Part shown: positions 22,440 to 33,292 of the stretch, in pieces
Numbering within the stretch: the first letter of the stretch is position 1
Layout: every line of letters begins with the position of its first letter
Assembly: GCA_029378245.1 (NCBI GenBank)
Contig: JARKIF010000030.1
Coordinates: 62,001-126,000, forward strand
Direction of reading: 5' to 3'
Source of the DNA: Roridomyces roridus
Taxonomy: Eukaryota; Basidiomycota; Agaricomycetes; Agaricales; Mycenaceae
Length of the DNA: 64,000 bases
Notes under the pieces: generated by a model
Seen by the model: only the letters and a program-made list of their open reading frames with translations
Told to the model about the DNA's origin: nothing
The model's database searches: none
Position numbers and translations under genes: made by a program

Positions 22440-23090
22440 GCTGAAGGAAGACAGTCAACCGTGCGCACCATTCTCTTTGTCGACCGAAATATTCAACGTC
22501 GTTCAAACCGCCGAGCAGACTCGGAGACCATTGCTGTCAATAATGTGCACTTCAAGCGTCAAGTCGCCGCGTCGCCGCGCCTAAAGACGAGTGAATCAGT
22601 CACTCGAGGCGCTACAAAACATAACGCCGAGTATAGGGAGCGGATCCCGTTCATATTTCCAGCTTCCCACCGGTCAGAGGCTGCGTTGCGCATTCCTCCC
22701 GAAGCTGTAAGCGGTCACGACTCCCTGACCAGAACGCAATTATGTACAGCAGGCCGATATCGATGAGGATAGGCAGGCTGTGTCCTTTCAAATTTCGGCG
22801 CGACCTGCTGCCGCTGCCGCCCCGCCCGATGCTGACAGTGATAGACCTCCGCAGGCGGTTCCGCAGCACTGGCGGGGCAGGTTCCTCGGATTCCTGAGCC
22901 AGTCAGCCCGCTAAAGACGGATGCGCGTGCAGGTCGATCGAGAAGTTCCGAGGGGCCTCCACGCACCGCGCTCCACCCTAATTTAGGTTAAACGCCCTGG
23001 GCAGAGGTTCCATGATTTACGGTGCGGTATCCGCGTCGATGAACAGAACAGCTGTAGGTAAAAAAGATAGGCGCGGACGTAAATGGGTAA
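22440..23090 (-). repeat. Left arm of a ~0.65-kb inverted repeat
   Basis: The reverse complement of this stretch aligns with 25265-25970. Shared landmarks include GGCGCGGCGACGCGGCGACTT, TATCACTGTCAGCATCGGGC and ACGCGCCTATCTTTTT; some blocks exceed 30 nearly identical bases. No intact open frame is shared, so both arms look like decayed copies of one segment. A Tudor-like gene lies between them. Confidence 0.65.
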
Positions 23091-24335
23091 ACTCTCCAGG
23101 TCATGAACAAACTCGGGACTCGGGGGGATTACAACCCGGATGTATCCAAAGAAGACGACTCTGAAGCTCGAGCGGTGTTCGTCCATTTACTACTACTAAC
23201 TCATCAAATATATCATCCAGTCCCACTTCAAGCAACGTCGAGCTGTGACTTCAAGTTGCCCGCCTCCTGCCAGGATAATACCAAGGTACAGCCTGTGCTG
23301 CCAGTGCCATTTTTGAACGCTGTCTTCAAGACGATCTCATTCTCCTTGATTTAGATGCACTGGAGATGTATGTATTCTTTATGCCTCTTGAAGATGGAGA
23401 TGTGGCGGAGGTCTGGGCTTCAGTCGGGCCGAGTGATAAAATAAGCAGGGTCTGCGGCACTCTGCGGAGTTACGGGTTTCTTTGACGCCGGCTGGCTCAT
23501 CACTGTCAGCGCAGTCCTCCCGTATGCACCGACCCACTCCTCGTAAGTACTGTGCTGCTCTTTCGCCGACGATCCACTGAAATACATTCAATTCTCCTCA
23601 TCGAGTATGCAAAGCCCATCCCCCAAAGCTCCTTTTACTATCGCTTACTTCGCCAAGACGGCTGTAGACGGCGTCTTGTGTTTATTTCCCCATAGAGCCT
23701 CCTTGTCGCCGCCGAGTGTCAATTCCTTGTAGGTCCCCGGCGGCCTCGGTTGGGACGCTCCAGCACTCGTCTGTCTCCCTCCCTCCCTCCCCTCCTAGTT
23801 TTCCACTCCTTTCTCACATGGAGATAAATGCCTAACTAAAAAGACCCGTCGGTCCGTCGGACTCGTCCGCTAATTGGCAACAGTACTGCCGCGGCGGAAT
23901 TGGATTATTACGTCACTATCGCTTGCACTCCACCACGTTTTCCGTCGCTCGTGGGCCACGCCCTTGCGGCCTTGCACACTACTATTCTGAGGACAAGTAT
24001 GTACTGATTTCTTCACGATAACACACAACCCGGGGCGTCGGTGCCACTGCTATGCACCACTCACGGATGGTCAACGCTTTGAATGTTGATCAGAGTCCGA
24101 TTCCCGAATGCCGGCGATATGACTAGAATAATCTATGTAGTATTCGGGTCCGCCGTGGGGTGAGCTTTGGCCGTCGTTGGAGTGGCGACTCACGCGCTCG
24201 CTTGGGCCTCGTTGAGGTGCAGAGAACAAAGAACAAAGGGAACGAGGACCCATTGTTCTCGGACATTGTTGTTGCCGAACAAAGCCTGGGCAGTGTGGCC
24301 CAAAATTACCTCAGGCCTGATGGGTGACGTGTGGG

Positions 24336-24343
24336 TATAAAAG
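24336..24343 (+). promoter_or_regulatory. TATA box of Tudor-like gene copy 1
   Basis: TATAAAAG lies 120 bp upstream of the ATG at 24456. The inverted copy keeps it at the same distance (40903-40896), which supports its use. Confidence 0.55.
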
Positions 24344-24455
24344 CCAAGGCTGTCTCCCCGCGCGATCAAATAGCCCACAATCACCCACATATAAAGCCAT
24401 CTCTTCATCTCGATTGACAATCATCTCATCTTCATCTCTTCCTCCTTTCACTCCA

Positions 24456-25052
24456 ATGCCTACTCGCACCTCTCCCCGCCTCTCCGCCCGCACAGCCTCG
24501 GCTGCCCGCCCAGGCCCGTCTAAACTTCGCCACCGCGCCCACCCACCGCCATCCCCGGAGCCTGCGTACGACGTGGACATGGATGACGACGACGACGACG
24601 ACAACGACTCCAACTCTGACGCCGCGCCGGACGAGAACGTCAACACCGCCGCTCTCACCCGCTACGTCCCACGCCACCTTGACGAACCATGGGCGTATGT
24701 ATTCCAGGTAAATTCCTTTGTTTATTACCTTTGTCTGACGAACAATGAAATTGACATCGCCTACAGCCCAATGACCGTGTGTGGATTCGCAACCACGAGA
24801 AGTGGATTCACGGACGCATATTCCCGCGCTCAGTCCCCAAGCTCGGCTCGCACGATGTTCGTATCAACCCTTTCTTCTACTCGCAGATCCTCACATTAAA
24901 CTCATTAATTCAAGAATCTAACGTACTATAACGTCCTCTACCAAGACTCTTTCGGCCACAAGTTACGCAAGTACTTCTCGCCCCTCCTTGGCGAACTCAA
25001 ACCCGACACGTCGGCAGTCCGCAGTCTGCTCAAGGACGCGCACTGGATTTGA
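24456..25052 (+). CDS. Tudor-like/chromatin-type hypothetical protein (copy 1)
   Basis: I infer three exons, 24456-24707, 24767-24856 and 24915-25052, encoding 159 residues. The N-terminus is basic and Ser/Pro-rich (MPTRTSPRLSARTASAARPG), followed by an acidic run of Asp (about residues 44-60). The second half has DRVWIRNHEKWIHGRIFP and YYNVLYQDSFGHKLRKYFSP, then GELKPDT and LLKDAHWI. This is the arrangement of small Tudor/PWWP-like barrel proteins common in Agaricomycetes (VWI..W..GR, YY.V...., RKYF.P..GE.KPDT). The family resemblance is from memory of that pattern; ligand and role are unknown. A near-identical architecture is encoded at 40785-40213 on the minus strand. Confidence 0.75.
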
Positions 25053-25264
25053 TTTGACTTGATCTGACTCGGCGATTGAATGATCTGAGCGAGCGAGCGA
25101 GTCTAGTGGAGTCAGTCCATCCGACTCGCAGCAGGGAGGACAGGCAGCTTTAGAGAGAGAGAGAGCTCGCGGTCGGTTTTATCTCCACAGCATTTTGTAT
25201 ATTCCCTAAGCTAGGCATGCTTTTTGCTTCATGATCATACGGTCGAGCGCACCACGTTCTTTTA

Positions 25265-25970
25265 ACATCCTCTTTACGTCCGCCAGGCTGAGGAAGCCCA
25301 CGCGCCTATCTTTTTAACATACAGCTTTTCATCGACACGGGTAAGGTCATGGGACTCTGTCCAGGGCGTTAACACCTAAATTAGCGTGGAGCGTGGAGGA
25401 GGGCTTTGAACTTCGCTCCCTCCCTCGATCGACCTGCAATCGCGCATCCGTCTTTGGCGGGCGCACAGGCTCACATCCGAGGAACTTGCCGCTCTGCATC
25501 GCCAGTGCTGCGGAACCGACTGCGGAGGTTTATCACTGTCAGCATCGGGCGGGGCGGGAGCGGGTCGCGCCGACAAGACACAGCCTACTTATCCTTATCG
25601 GCCTGCTGTACATGATTCTTCTGGCCATGGCCAGGAGTCGGGACCGCTTACAGCCTCTGATCAGGAGTGAGGGGCTTCCGGATGACGAGAAGGCTGGAGA
25701 ACGGGTGCGTCTGCATATACTCGGCGTTGTGTTTTGTTGCGCTCGAGTGACTGGCTCACCCCGCAGATATATCATATTCCACCATACCGCAGCTTGGAAC
25801 GGCGTCGTGTTTACTCGTCTTTAGGCGCGGCGACGCGGCGACTTATTCGGCGCTTGAGGTGCATTACAGCAATGGCCTCCGGCGCTTTTGGACGACGTTG
25901 GATATTTCGGAGGAGCGCAAGGTTTTCATACAAAAATTGTCAGGCTCATGTTGCTGCACACAGACGATTC
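25265..25970 (+). repeat. Right arm of the ~0.65-kb inverted repeat
   Basis: This is the partner of 22440-23090. It reads from TTTACGTCCGCCAGG through GGAACCGACTGCGGAGG and TATCACTGTCAGCATCGGGC to ACGACGTTGGATATTTCGG. Open frames over it (for example 25393-25824) are not conserved in frame with the left arm, so a current gene is unlikely. Confidence 0.6.
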
Positions 25971-26219
25971 GGAGTAGATCCTAACTTGAGCAGCAGAGAC
26001 CGCCCGCCGAATGAACGCAGCACGAGAAATCTGTCCAGTCACAGAATCCGTGTCGTTCTCGTTTGAATACTGCCCATTTCGAATTCCCCCAGCGGAAAAG
26101 AAAAGATGCTCCTTGGACCTTCAAATTCAATGCTGAGTCGATTTTTTATTGCGCACATGGCGGCACATCGATGGATGAACTTGACGGCTGGACCTCAGAT
26201 GCGGATCATTGAGAAAGGG

Positions 26220-27150
26220 TTATTATGCAGGAGGAAGGCAACCAGACCCGAGCGAGGCCGGGGACCTACAAGGAGTTGATTGACACTCAGCGGGGGAAGG
26301 CCAAGGAGGCTCTATGGGGAAGCAGAAACATTGGCAAACCAAGCGACAGTGAAAGGAGCTTTGGGGAACGGCGCTTTGCATATTCGATGTATTTCACTAG
26401 GTTCAGTGGGTCGCCAGCGAGCTGCGCTGATGAACCAGCCGGCGTCAAAGAAACCCGTAATGCCCTTGTCCAAACTCCGCAAGAGGTGACCTCCACATCT
26501 TCAAGCGTAATAAGAATACACACATATCTAGCATCAGAATGAGATCGCCAGGGCAGCGTTCCAAATTGGCATTGGCATTGGCGGCAGACGCTGTACCCTG
26601 ATATTATCTTGAGAGTAGACGGGCAACTTGAAGGCATGGGGAGCGGCTGGATCATATACTTGATGAACTGCAGGCGGGGTCCAGGGTGATATATCAGAGA
26701 TGAGATGTACTTACCTTGGACTAACACAAACGACTCCGACGAGGTCATTGACCTAAGAAAACCCGTGGATGGATGGCGCAAAGACGTCACGGTGCTTGGC
26801 TTGCGGTGCGATATCCCATACAGATCGGCGGCAATACAGCACTGAGGAGGAAGACGATATCAGATTCACAGCATCGCGGACCTAAATCTGCGTCTTTGCA
26901 TCTTTGAATGTTGGCAAAGATTCCTTGCTTTGGCGAGAACATCGTGCGAGCAAAAAGGATCGTTCGTTCGCAGTGCCACAGCTCTACTACACACGCTACA
27001 GCTTCAAACGACAGCTCGAAGTCAACCAGCAGTCACGGTAGGAAATGGACGTCTGTAGACGCCTCCCGAGGTCTTGTAAGTTGTGCAGCATCGTGTGGAA
27101 ACAGACTCCACGACTGCGGGCAGTAGATCTGTCGCTGGATGGCTGGATGG
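26220..27150 (+). repeat. Duplicated block, direct copy at 41430-42390
   Basis: About 0.9 kb shares collinear blocks with 41430-42390 in the same orientation: TGATTGACACTC, GCCGGCGTCAAAGAAACC, GATATCAGATTCACAGCATC and CTGCGTCTTTGCATCTTTGA, among others. Indels up to about 100 bp separate them. Part of the block (26260-26490) is also an inverted match to 23400-23740. Confidence 0.7.
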
Positions 27151-27330
27151 ACACTCCATCGATATCGGTTAAGTACCCTGACATCAAACGAGTCCGCTGG
27201 GAGACAACGAAGGAGATTGACCAGAGCCACAGTGTTCCAGACCAACGGAAGGGCATGGAGAACATTCCTAAGGTTGCCGAGGTCTCCACGCTTTCGACGG
27301 TCGGTTGCCATGAGCCACGGGGGTCCCGGA
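26990..27330 (-). pseudogene. F-box-type gene fragment
   Basis: On the minus strand the frame reads ..HALPLVWNTVALVNLLRCLPADSFD.., clearly related to the exon-1 end of the three F-box paralogs (for example IPLIWSSVTLENLL.. followed by LPADSFD). A possible intron with GTACTT donor then leads to a short tail. No start exon or repeat region is present, so this is a broken remnant. A sister fragment is at 42200-42484. Confidence 0.6.
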
Positions 27331-27550
27331 CATTACATAAGGTGAGAGCATATCTCACCCACGAGCGCTGGGACTCGAAGGCAGCGATGCATAGTGCTTA
27401 GCGGTGAACCCGAAGCTGGTGGGAAGTGGGAAGGAGTCAGGCGGATCGTGCCGGACTGATGTGATCAATCGGCTAACATCGGCCGGCGAGTATGTTTGGC
27501 AGCGTCCCTGTTGCACCTTGTTTATTCTCTCTTTGACTCTTACCACCACC

Positions 27551-29152
27551 ATGCATCGTTTCTTCCAAATATCGGAGCTCGTGGAACTTTTATGCTCGCA
27601 TCTGGAAGTGGAGCGGCCCACTGAATGGGAAACGACCAAGAACCCCGAACTCGCTGCGCTGGCAAGGACTTCCTCGGTCTTCTTCAGCCACACAATTCCC
27701 CTCATTTGGAGTTCTGTAACTCTTGAGAATCTCCTACGAGGTTGTCTCCCAGCAGACTCTTTCGATTACGCAGTGATTCCCATGCGGGAATTTCTCCTGG
27801 TATGTACTACTAGGCACTGGATCAAACGGCTAGTACTCACCCTCTCCGCAGAAAGTGCTGCGCCCCTTGCGCGACGAGGATTTCGAGCGTATCCTTTCTA
27901 CGCACCACACATCAAATTCCTTTCCTCTTCCGTTGGCGGTCTCGATTTTCCCTCCCGTTTTCCGACTCGCAGTAGATGGCAGTTCCTGGTTCTCGCGGAA
28001 CAAGCTGCCGAACCTGCGGGGAATCTGCTGGGAGCACTTCCACAACGAGTTTCCCTACATCGAGGACTTTCTCTTCCCCGAGCTCACCATGATCAACATC
28101 CCCTACCTGTCTCTCGGCGACCTTGATTATCCTTACAGCCTGGCCAATCGCTGCCCGCAGTTGAGAGACGTGACATTTCCCACTGACAATCTTCCCCATG
28201 AGTTCGAGGGGGCTGTGGAGCAAATGAATTCAGCCGTCTCGGCGTGCCTGCGCGGTCTGCATTTCCTCGAGACATTGGTGGTCCACGAGCTTGACCACGA
28301 AGCCTTCAGACATGTGTCTCGAATTCCGAGTCTCCGCTCTTTGCGGGTAGACAAGATCCCTTCCAGCATCCTCACGCACCACCAACCGTTGTTTCCCTCC
28401 TTACAGACACTCCATCTCTCGTCCCAAACCGACCAGCCGACCCGCTTGCTCGAAAGGTGTATCGACATCCCCCTTGCCAAATTCTTCATTTTCCACATCC
28501 GTCCTACACCAGATGAAGCACACCGCTTGTTCGTCGCCGCTGCGAGCGGCATATGCCATACATCAATGCGTAGCTTCAGCTTCTACTGCAGGCTCGAACC
28601 CGACCCGAATCACCAGCCCAACCACGCCACGCAGTCCATCCGCGCCTCGTCCATCCGTCAACTGTTTTGTTTTGCCAACATGACGAGCGTGATCATCCAT
28701 TTGGTTACCGGGGTTGATCTGGACGATGATACCGTTGAAGCTATGGCGCGTTCATGGCGTCGTGTCGAGCGCCTCGAGTTGCAGGCCCAGTTTGGCAATC
28801 CCGCACCCCGGGCGAGTGTTGGCTGCCTCCGAGCTTTTGTCAAGTACTGCCCGAACCTCGTCGGGCTCTATATGACGTTCGACGCCAGAGTAATTCCACC
28901 TTCCCTCGACGAGTCGCCGATCATCCAAAAGAGCTTGGAATCCCTTATCGTCGCAACCTCGCCCATTGAGGTCGAGTCGGCGCAGTCCATTGCCGAGTTC
29001 ATGGCGGGCGTCTTCCCGAGCTTGAAGGATGTCCGTATCATGCCTGGGAGCCGGGCGATGGGGCCTCGGAATATGTCATCCAGGAATGGGAGAGAGCCTA
29101 CCCTAACTTTCGTGGTTGGAGGGAGGTCAAGTCTCTTTTGTTGAGAATGTGA
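27551..29152 (+). pseudogene. F-box-like/LRR-type paralog 3, frameshifted
   Basis: Exon 1 (27551-27799) encodes MHRFFQISELVELLCSHLEVE.. and a GT-AG intron (27800-27851) leads to KVLRPLRDEDFERIL, as in paralog 2. The second exon stays open to 29144, but two segments are out of register. After ERIL the paralogous FYAPHIKFLSS lies in a different frame, and the aligned frame returns only at SSWFSRNKLPNL, so a small deletion and a compensating indel bracket roughly 27890-27970. Near 29055 a second shift moves the conserved tail (EYVIQEWERAYPNFRGW) out of frame; in the conserved frame the stop would be at 29150-29152. The product of 513 residues would therefore be altered in two places. It may be expressed but is probably decaying. 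Confidence 0.7.
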
Positions 29153-30049
29153 TTGCGTTTATGGCGTGGTAGGACTACCATCCATCACGATCAACCGTCA
29201 TGTTGACTTCGGACCTCTTCAGACTCACACCTGTGCCAACCGGTCTTCCAAGGTCCAAGGTCGGCTTCTCGCGTTTTCCTCGGGCTCATTATGCCACAGT
29301 CGAATACTGGTGTTCTCCGCGCCCCTTTGCCTTCATCTGGCTCCATCCGCGCCCAAGTCCGACTACTCGAAATCTCACTTCTTGGCTTGTGGCTCGGTGA
29401 TGTGCTCGGCATTGTACAATCGTAGTACTTTGCCCAAGATATTAGAAGATCCGTCGCATTTTTCAGAGGCATGAAAATGAACGAGGTTGGATTCGGAATT
29501 TTGGGAGTCAGGCTGTGGAGATATACCTATTGTATGCATGCGGTCCAGGTGTATATATCTATCCAGCAATCCAGACTCCTTCCCTTTGGACTTTTTGGCC
29601 TTTCGTCCATGTTACTCTCACTCTCGTCCACGCACTTTTCATTGTGCCTCGTTCAACACCGCCGTCTCCGCTTCCTCAGACTCCAGCAAACTCAACGAGA
29701 GGCGGTCGATGGCCTATGACAATCAGACATTGGAACGATTTTTTGCACTCAATTGGGCCACACCGACTTGTGCGATCTCCTTCGGCCAACAGCTTGCCGC
29801 TCTGGAGTATGCATCGCTTCTGACTGTTCTGTTCTCTCTCTCTGATTTCCGCGGTTGCGGATACACGGAAGGAAGGAAGGAAGATTACACGGCACGGTCC
29901 CACTTAGGAACGCCGGGGCCCGGGAAGTATCTGAGTGTACAGGCACATATTGTACACTACGGTTCCCGGACTCCTCCAAAACCCCTTAGCCGAGCTCACG
30001 GCCGCAGTCTCTCGACCCACCGCTGTAGAACTAAGGAACCCTGGAGAAG
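29153..30049. other. Intergenic, no gene supported
   Basis: An open frame runs across this region into the retrotransposon LTR (29487-30677), but it spans the insertion junction and has no domain, so it is accidental. There is weak TC-rich sequence and no repeat identified. Confidence 0.4.
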
Positions 30050-30104
30050 TAAGCACGACTGGACGGATTACCTCTATTACAAGCATTTCTTGGTCGCCGT
30101 ACGG
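30050..30104 (-). pseudogene. Short 3' remainder of LINE-like reading frame, left of the gypsy insertion
   Basis: If the gypsy element and one ACGG copy are removed, the minus-strand frame from 37840 upward continues here and ends at a TAG near 30055. This supports the idea that the gypsy element landed in the last codons of the LINE-like frame. Confidence 0.45.
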
Positions 30105-30768
30105 TGTCGCGCACGCCAACGCGCTCGACACGGAGCATGTTCAAACTGCCGGCATACAGTGCAAATCAATCAGTACGGCTGCAGTTGTCTCTTGCTTCAC
30201 GACCACCATGTCGCCGCGATCCTACACCTCCAGCCCTGCGCTCATCGACTACGACAATCTCCCCCTCCTCCTTACTCCTCGGACACCTTGCCTCTCTTTG
30301 GTTTTATTCCACTAATTCTACCTTTTTGGTTGCACTTACGCACTCATCGGGCGTCCCACCGTGCACCATCCCTCGATTTTCCGTTGTACTCTCTTCCCTG
30401 GTTGCTTTTCATCTTTGCTAAGTTGTACATTGCTTCGGATTTATCTACACTCACCCTTTACTCTACCATGTATAAAAGACTGTTTTTGTGTAGGTTTTCA
30501 ACACAGACTTGTTCTCCCCCTCGTATCAGCTCTAAGTTTTTCGTCTTCGTCGCCTCCGATCTCGACCTACGCCTCCGTCCACGTATACGCCCACGCCTTC
30601 GCTTCCGTCACCGTCCCATTCGTCTTATCCCTCCTGCCAGCGCTGCATTTTGCCTGGTTCGGCGCCGGACGTGGTGAAACACTTGCACATTTTCTCTCGC
30701 AACCGCCTACTGCCTCACACTTGTTGTTTTAGCTCGCGCACGCAGCTAGGCGGTCGTTGAGATCGACA
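30105..30768 (+). repeat. 5' LTR of the gypsy element
   Basis: It begins TGTCGCGCACGCC and ends GATCGACA. A TATAAAA at 30471 is the likely core promoter of the element. The same sequence recurs at 37176-37839. Confidence 0.93.
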
Positions 30769-30771
30769 TTT

Positions 30772-30789
30772 TGGAGCCCACCGCGAGGG
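30772..30789 (+). other. Candidate primer-binding site
   Basis: TGGAGCCCACCGCGAGGG starts three bases after the 5' LTR, with the TGG expected opposite a tRNA 3' CCA. Which tRNA would prime here I cannot say. Confidence 0.5.
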
Positions 30790-31051
30790 TTTCATCATTG
30801 CTACCGGCACTTCTCGCACCTTGCGGCGCACAGCTTCCCGTACCCTACGACTCGAGTTGCTCGCCTCACTACAAAACCCCGACAACCTTCAGGATAGCGA
30901 GCCGTTCCCCGCCGACGACCTATTTGACGTCGTCCCCCAGCACATCGCCCATCACAACAACCTCTCACTACACTCGCCAGATTCACCCACATTAGCGTGG
31001 CTTGCCGAGTTCCAACTATACACTTCACCACCCGAATCCCCGACAACCACC

Positions 31052-33292
31052 ATGGCCACTCCCGTTCCCATGCCCGCCCGCGGTGATCGCACTGCACCCA
31101 AATTTGACTCCTCTAAACCCCGCGAGCTCCGTCGGTACTTTGCCGACCTGGAGTTTTTGTTCGACGTCTCCTCGGTCACGGACAGCACCGAGAAAAAGAA
31201 ACACGCCACCCGGTACTTGCCCGTCGATGACCAGGAGATCTGGGAGACTTTACCGTCTTTCACCAATGCCCCCACATCATATGATTCGTTTAAAGCCGAC
31301 GTGCTGAAACTTTACTCAGGGAATGATGAGGATCGTCGATTTGGCCTAAACGACCTTGATGCCCTTGTCGGTCAGACTTCCCGCACCGGCATTCACACCA
31401 AGCTCGATCTGACGACGTTCTACCGTCAATTCCTGTTGATCACCTCGTACCTCACTGGCAAGAATCGGCTTTCGGCTTCCGAGCAGAGCCGTGCCTTCTT
31501 CCGTGCCATGCATCCGCCGTCGCTCGCCGTCGCAATCCAGCATCGGCTTCAGATCAAAAAGCCTGACATTCATCCCGAGGACCCGTATGACCTCGCGGAT
31601 CTATATGAAGCTGCGGAATTTGTTGTTGCTGGGACTAGTGGTACGCTCATCGCTGCTGCCGCCTCCCCCACATCCCACAATATTGCATCTACATCCGCTG
31701 ACATCAAATCTGACCCTGGCATTGCCGCCCTCGTCGGCACGGTTGCAGAGCTCATTAAAGTGCTTGCCACCCAGAAAGGCAACACCGGCAACGGCACTAC
31801 TGGCACGAATTCAACAAGGCCTCCCCGTCCCGACGGCTGCGGATATTGCAGCGAGCAAAATCATTTCATCAACCAGTGCCCCCGGGTTCTCGACGATATC
31901 AATGCCGGCAAATGTCGCCGTAACACGGACGGTCGAGTCGTACTACCCAGCGGTGCATTTGTCCCGCGTGCGGTTACCGGCCGAGACCTACGTACACGGA
32001 TTGACGAGTGGCACAAGCAGAACCCCGGTCAGATCGCACAGGCCCAGCTCATCGTCACGGCGCAGAATTTGGTGGAGACTTCCGCTCCAGTCGCACAGAC
32101 ATACATTTTGACGGATGATGAACGCGAGGAAGCATGCCATCGCGAGATTTTGGCTATCCAAACTCGCCGACAAGCTAAACGTGCATTGGACGCTGGTCGT
32201 GAGGCCCCGGATCATACTATTCAGCCACCGCAGCCTCGTGCCGTCCCTCCCGCTCCCGCACCTGCTCCTACCCGTCTGGCTCCCGCACCTGTCGCTCCCC
32301 CCGTGCAACCTGTCGCTGCGCCGCAGATTCATCCATTCGCGAATGCTCGTGATGCTGCATATGCGCCGCCTGCAGAACGCAACTTTGCCGCGCCGCCGCC
32401 TAAAGGTCCCGCATATCGCACTACAGCCCCCGTCTACGATGAGAGAGATGCCAAGGCTATTTTCAATGCTTCACTCGAGTCCCCCGTCACAATTCCCATG
32501 CGGCAATTATTGTCGATCGCACCGGAAGTCCGCGCCCAGTACCGTGAAGTCACAACGTCACGTCGTGCACCGCCCAAGGATTCTCAGTCGGCTGCTCCAG
32601 TTGGGCAGCTTCTCAACGGCATTTTGCCTTTTTCGGATTTATTCGACGACCCCGCCCACGAGACCATCGACGAGCAACGCGAGGAGGATGCACGCCATAC
32701 GGCTATGATTGATTCCCTCCCCGCCGTGTTCAATGTGGACGCTGCAACTTCGAGTCTGCCCCCGGACGCCTTTGTCGTTCCCGATCCCTATGCCGTTTAC
32801 TACGACGCTGGTCTACCCATTCCGGCAGATCTCATCGTCTCAGTGAATTGTTGTGCCCTTCGGTCTGTACTCCCCACCATCGACAACCGTGAAGTCGTCG
32901 AGTCTGTCGTGGATGGCGGCTCGCAGATTATAGCCATGTCAGAGGCTGTTTGTCACAGTCTCAGGCTCACGTACGACCCCACGATCATCTTGCACATGCA
33001 ATCGGCCAACGGCACCGTCACCCCCTCGCTTGGTTTAGCTCGCAACGTTCCGTTCACGCTCGGAGACATCACACTTTATCTGCAGGTGTATATTGTCCGC
33101 AATCCAGCGTATGATGTATTATTGGGTCATCCCTTCCACGTCTTGACGCAGAGCATTGTCCGCACCTTTGCCAACGAGGACCAGACCATCACCATCAGTG
33201 ATCCGAACTCCGGCAGAGTTGTCACCGTGCCCACTGTACCTCGTGGGTCCCCTCGTGCGCGTCAACAGGGTTTTCCCAACTCGAGGAATTGA
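31052..33292 (+). CDS. gag: Gag-protease polyprotein of gypsy element
   Basis: It starts at an ATG in good context (ACCATGG) and encodes about 746 residues. The N-terminal third has the helical capsid-like region (RELRRYFADLEFLFD). A zinc knuckle CX2CX4HX4C (CGYCSEQNHFINQC, about residue 265) marks the nucleocapsid. A long Pro/Ala-rich linker follows. Near the C-terminus DGGSQIIAMSE, then YDVLLGHPFH, form an aspartic-protease domain in which the active-site triad reads D-G-G rather than D-S/T-G. The frame ends at TGA 33290-33292, overlapping pol. The upstream open frame without ATG (from about 30821) is probably leader. Confidence 0.9.
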   Translation: MATPVPMPARGDRTAPKFDSSKPRELRRYFADLEFLFDVSSVTDSTEKKKHATRYLPVDDQEIWETLPSFTNAPTSYDSFKADVLKLYSGNDEDRRFGLNDLDALVGQTSRTGIHTKLDLTTFYRQFLLITSYLTGKNRLSASEQSRAFFRAMHPPSLAVAIQHRLQIKKPDIHPEDPYDLADLYEAAEFVVAGTSGTLIAAAASPTSHNIASTSADIKSDPGIAALVGTVAELIKVLATQKGNTGNGTTGTNSTRPPRPDGCGYCSEQNHFINQCPRVLDDINAGKCRRNTDGRVVLPSGAFVPRAVTGRDLRTRIDEWHKQNPGQIAQAQLIVTAQNLVETSAPVAQTYILTDDEREEACHREILAIQTRRQAKRALDAGREAPDHTIQPPQPRAVPPAPAPAPTRLAPAPVAPPVQPVAAPQIHPFANARDAAYAPPAERNFAAPPPKGPAYRTTAPVYDERDAKAIFNASLESPVTIPMRQLLSIAPEVRAQYREVTTSRRAPPKDSQSAAPVGQLLNGILPFSDLFDDPAHETIDEQREEDARHTAMIDSLPAVFNVDAATSSLPPDAFVVPDPYAVYYDAGLPIPADLIVSVNCCALRSVLPTIDNREVVESVVDGGSQIIAMSEAVCHSLRLTYDPTIILHMQSANGTVTPSLGLARNVPFTLGDITLYLQVYIVRNPAYDVLLGHPFHVLTQSIVRTFANEDQTITISDPNSGRVVTVPTVPRGSPRARQQGFPNSRN
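33268..33274 (+). promoter_or_regulatory. Candidate -1 ribosomal frameshift site (GGGTTTT)
   Basis: The heptamer G GGT TTT fits X XXY YYZ in the gag reading phase and lies 15 nt before the gag stop codon. A -1 slip here would enter the pol frame, which is open from this point. No downstream pseudoknot was modelled. Confidence 0.6.

Larger units (their letters stand above)
23400..25105 (+). repeat. Segmental duplication, inverted partner at 40165-41790
   Basis: About 1.7 kb here matches 40165-41790 in reverse orientation over most of its length, including promoter, coding exons and introns of the Tudor-like gene and about 900 bp upstream. Shared landmarks include GATTCCCGAATGCCGGCGAT, GCGGCGGAATTGGATTATTA and the 3' block GAGTCTAGTGGAGTCAGTC. 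The two copies are about 16 kb apart and differ by small indels and substitutions. Confidence 0.75.

Noticed and set aside
29487..30677. 396-codon open frame
   Set aside because: It crosses the junction into the gypsy LTR and so cannot be an ancestral host gene.
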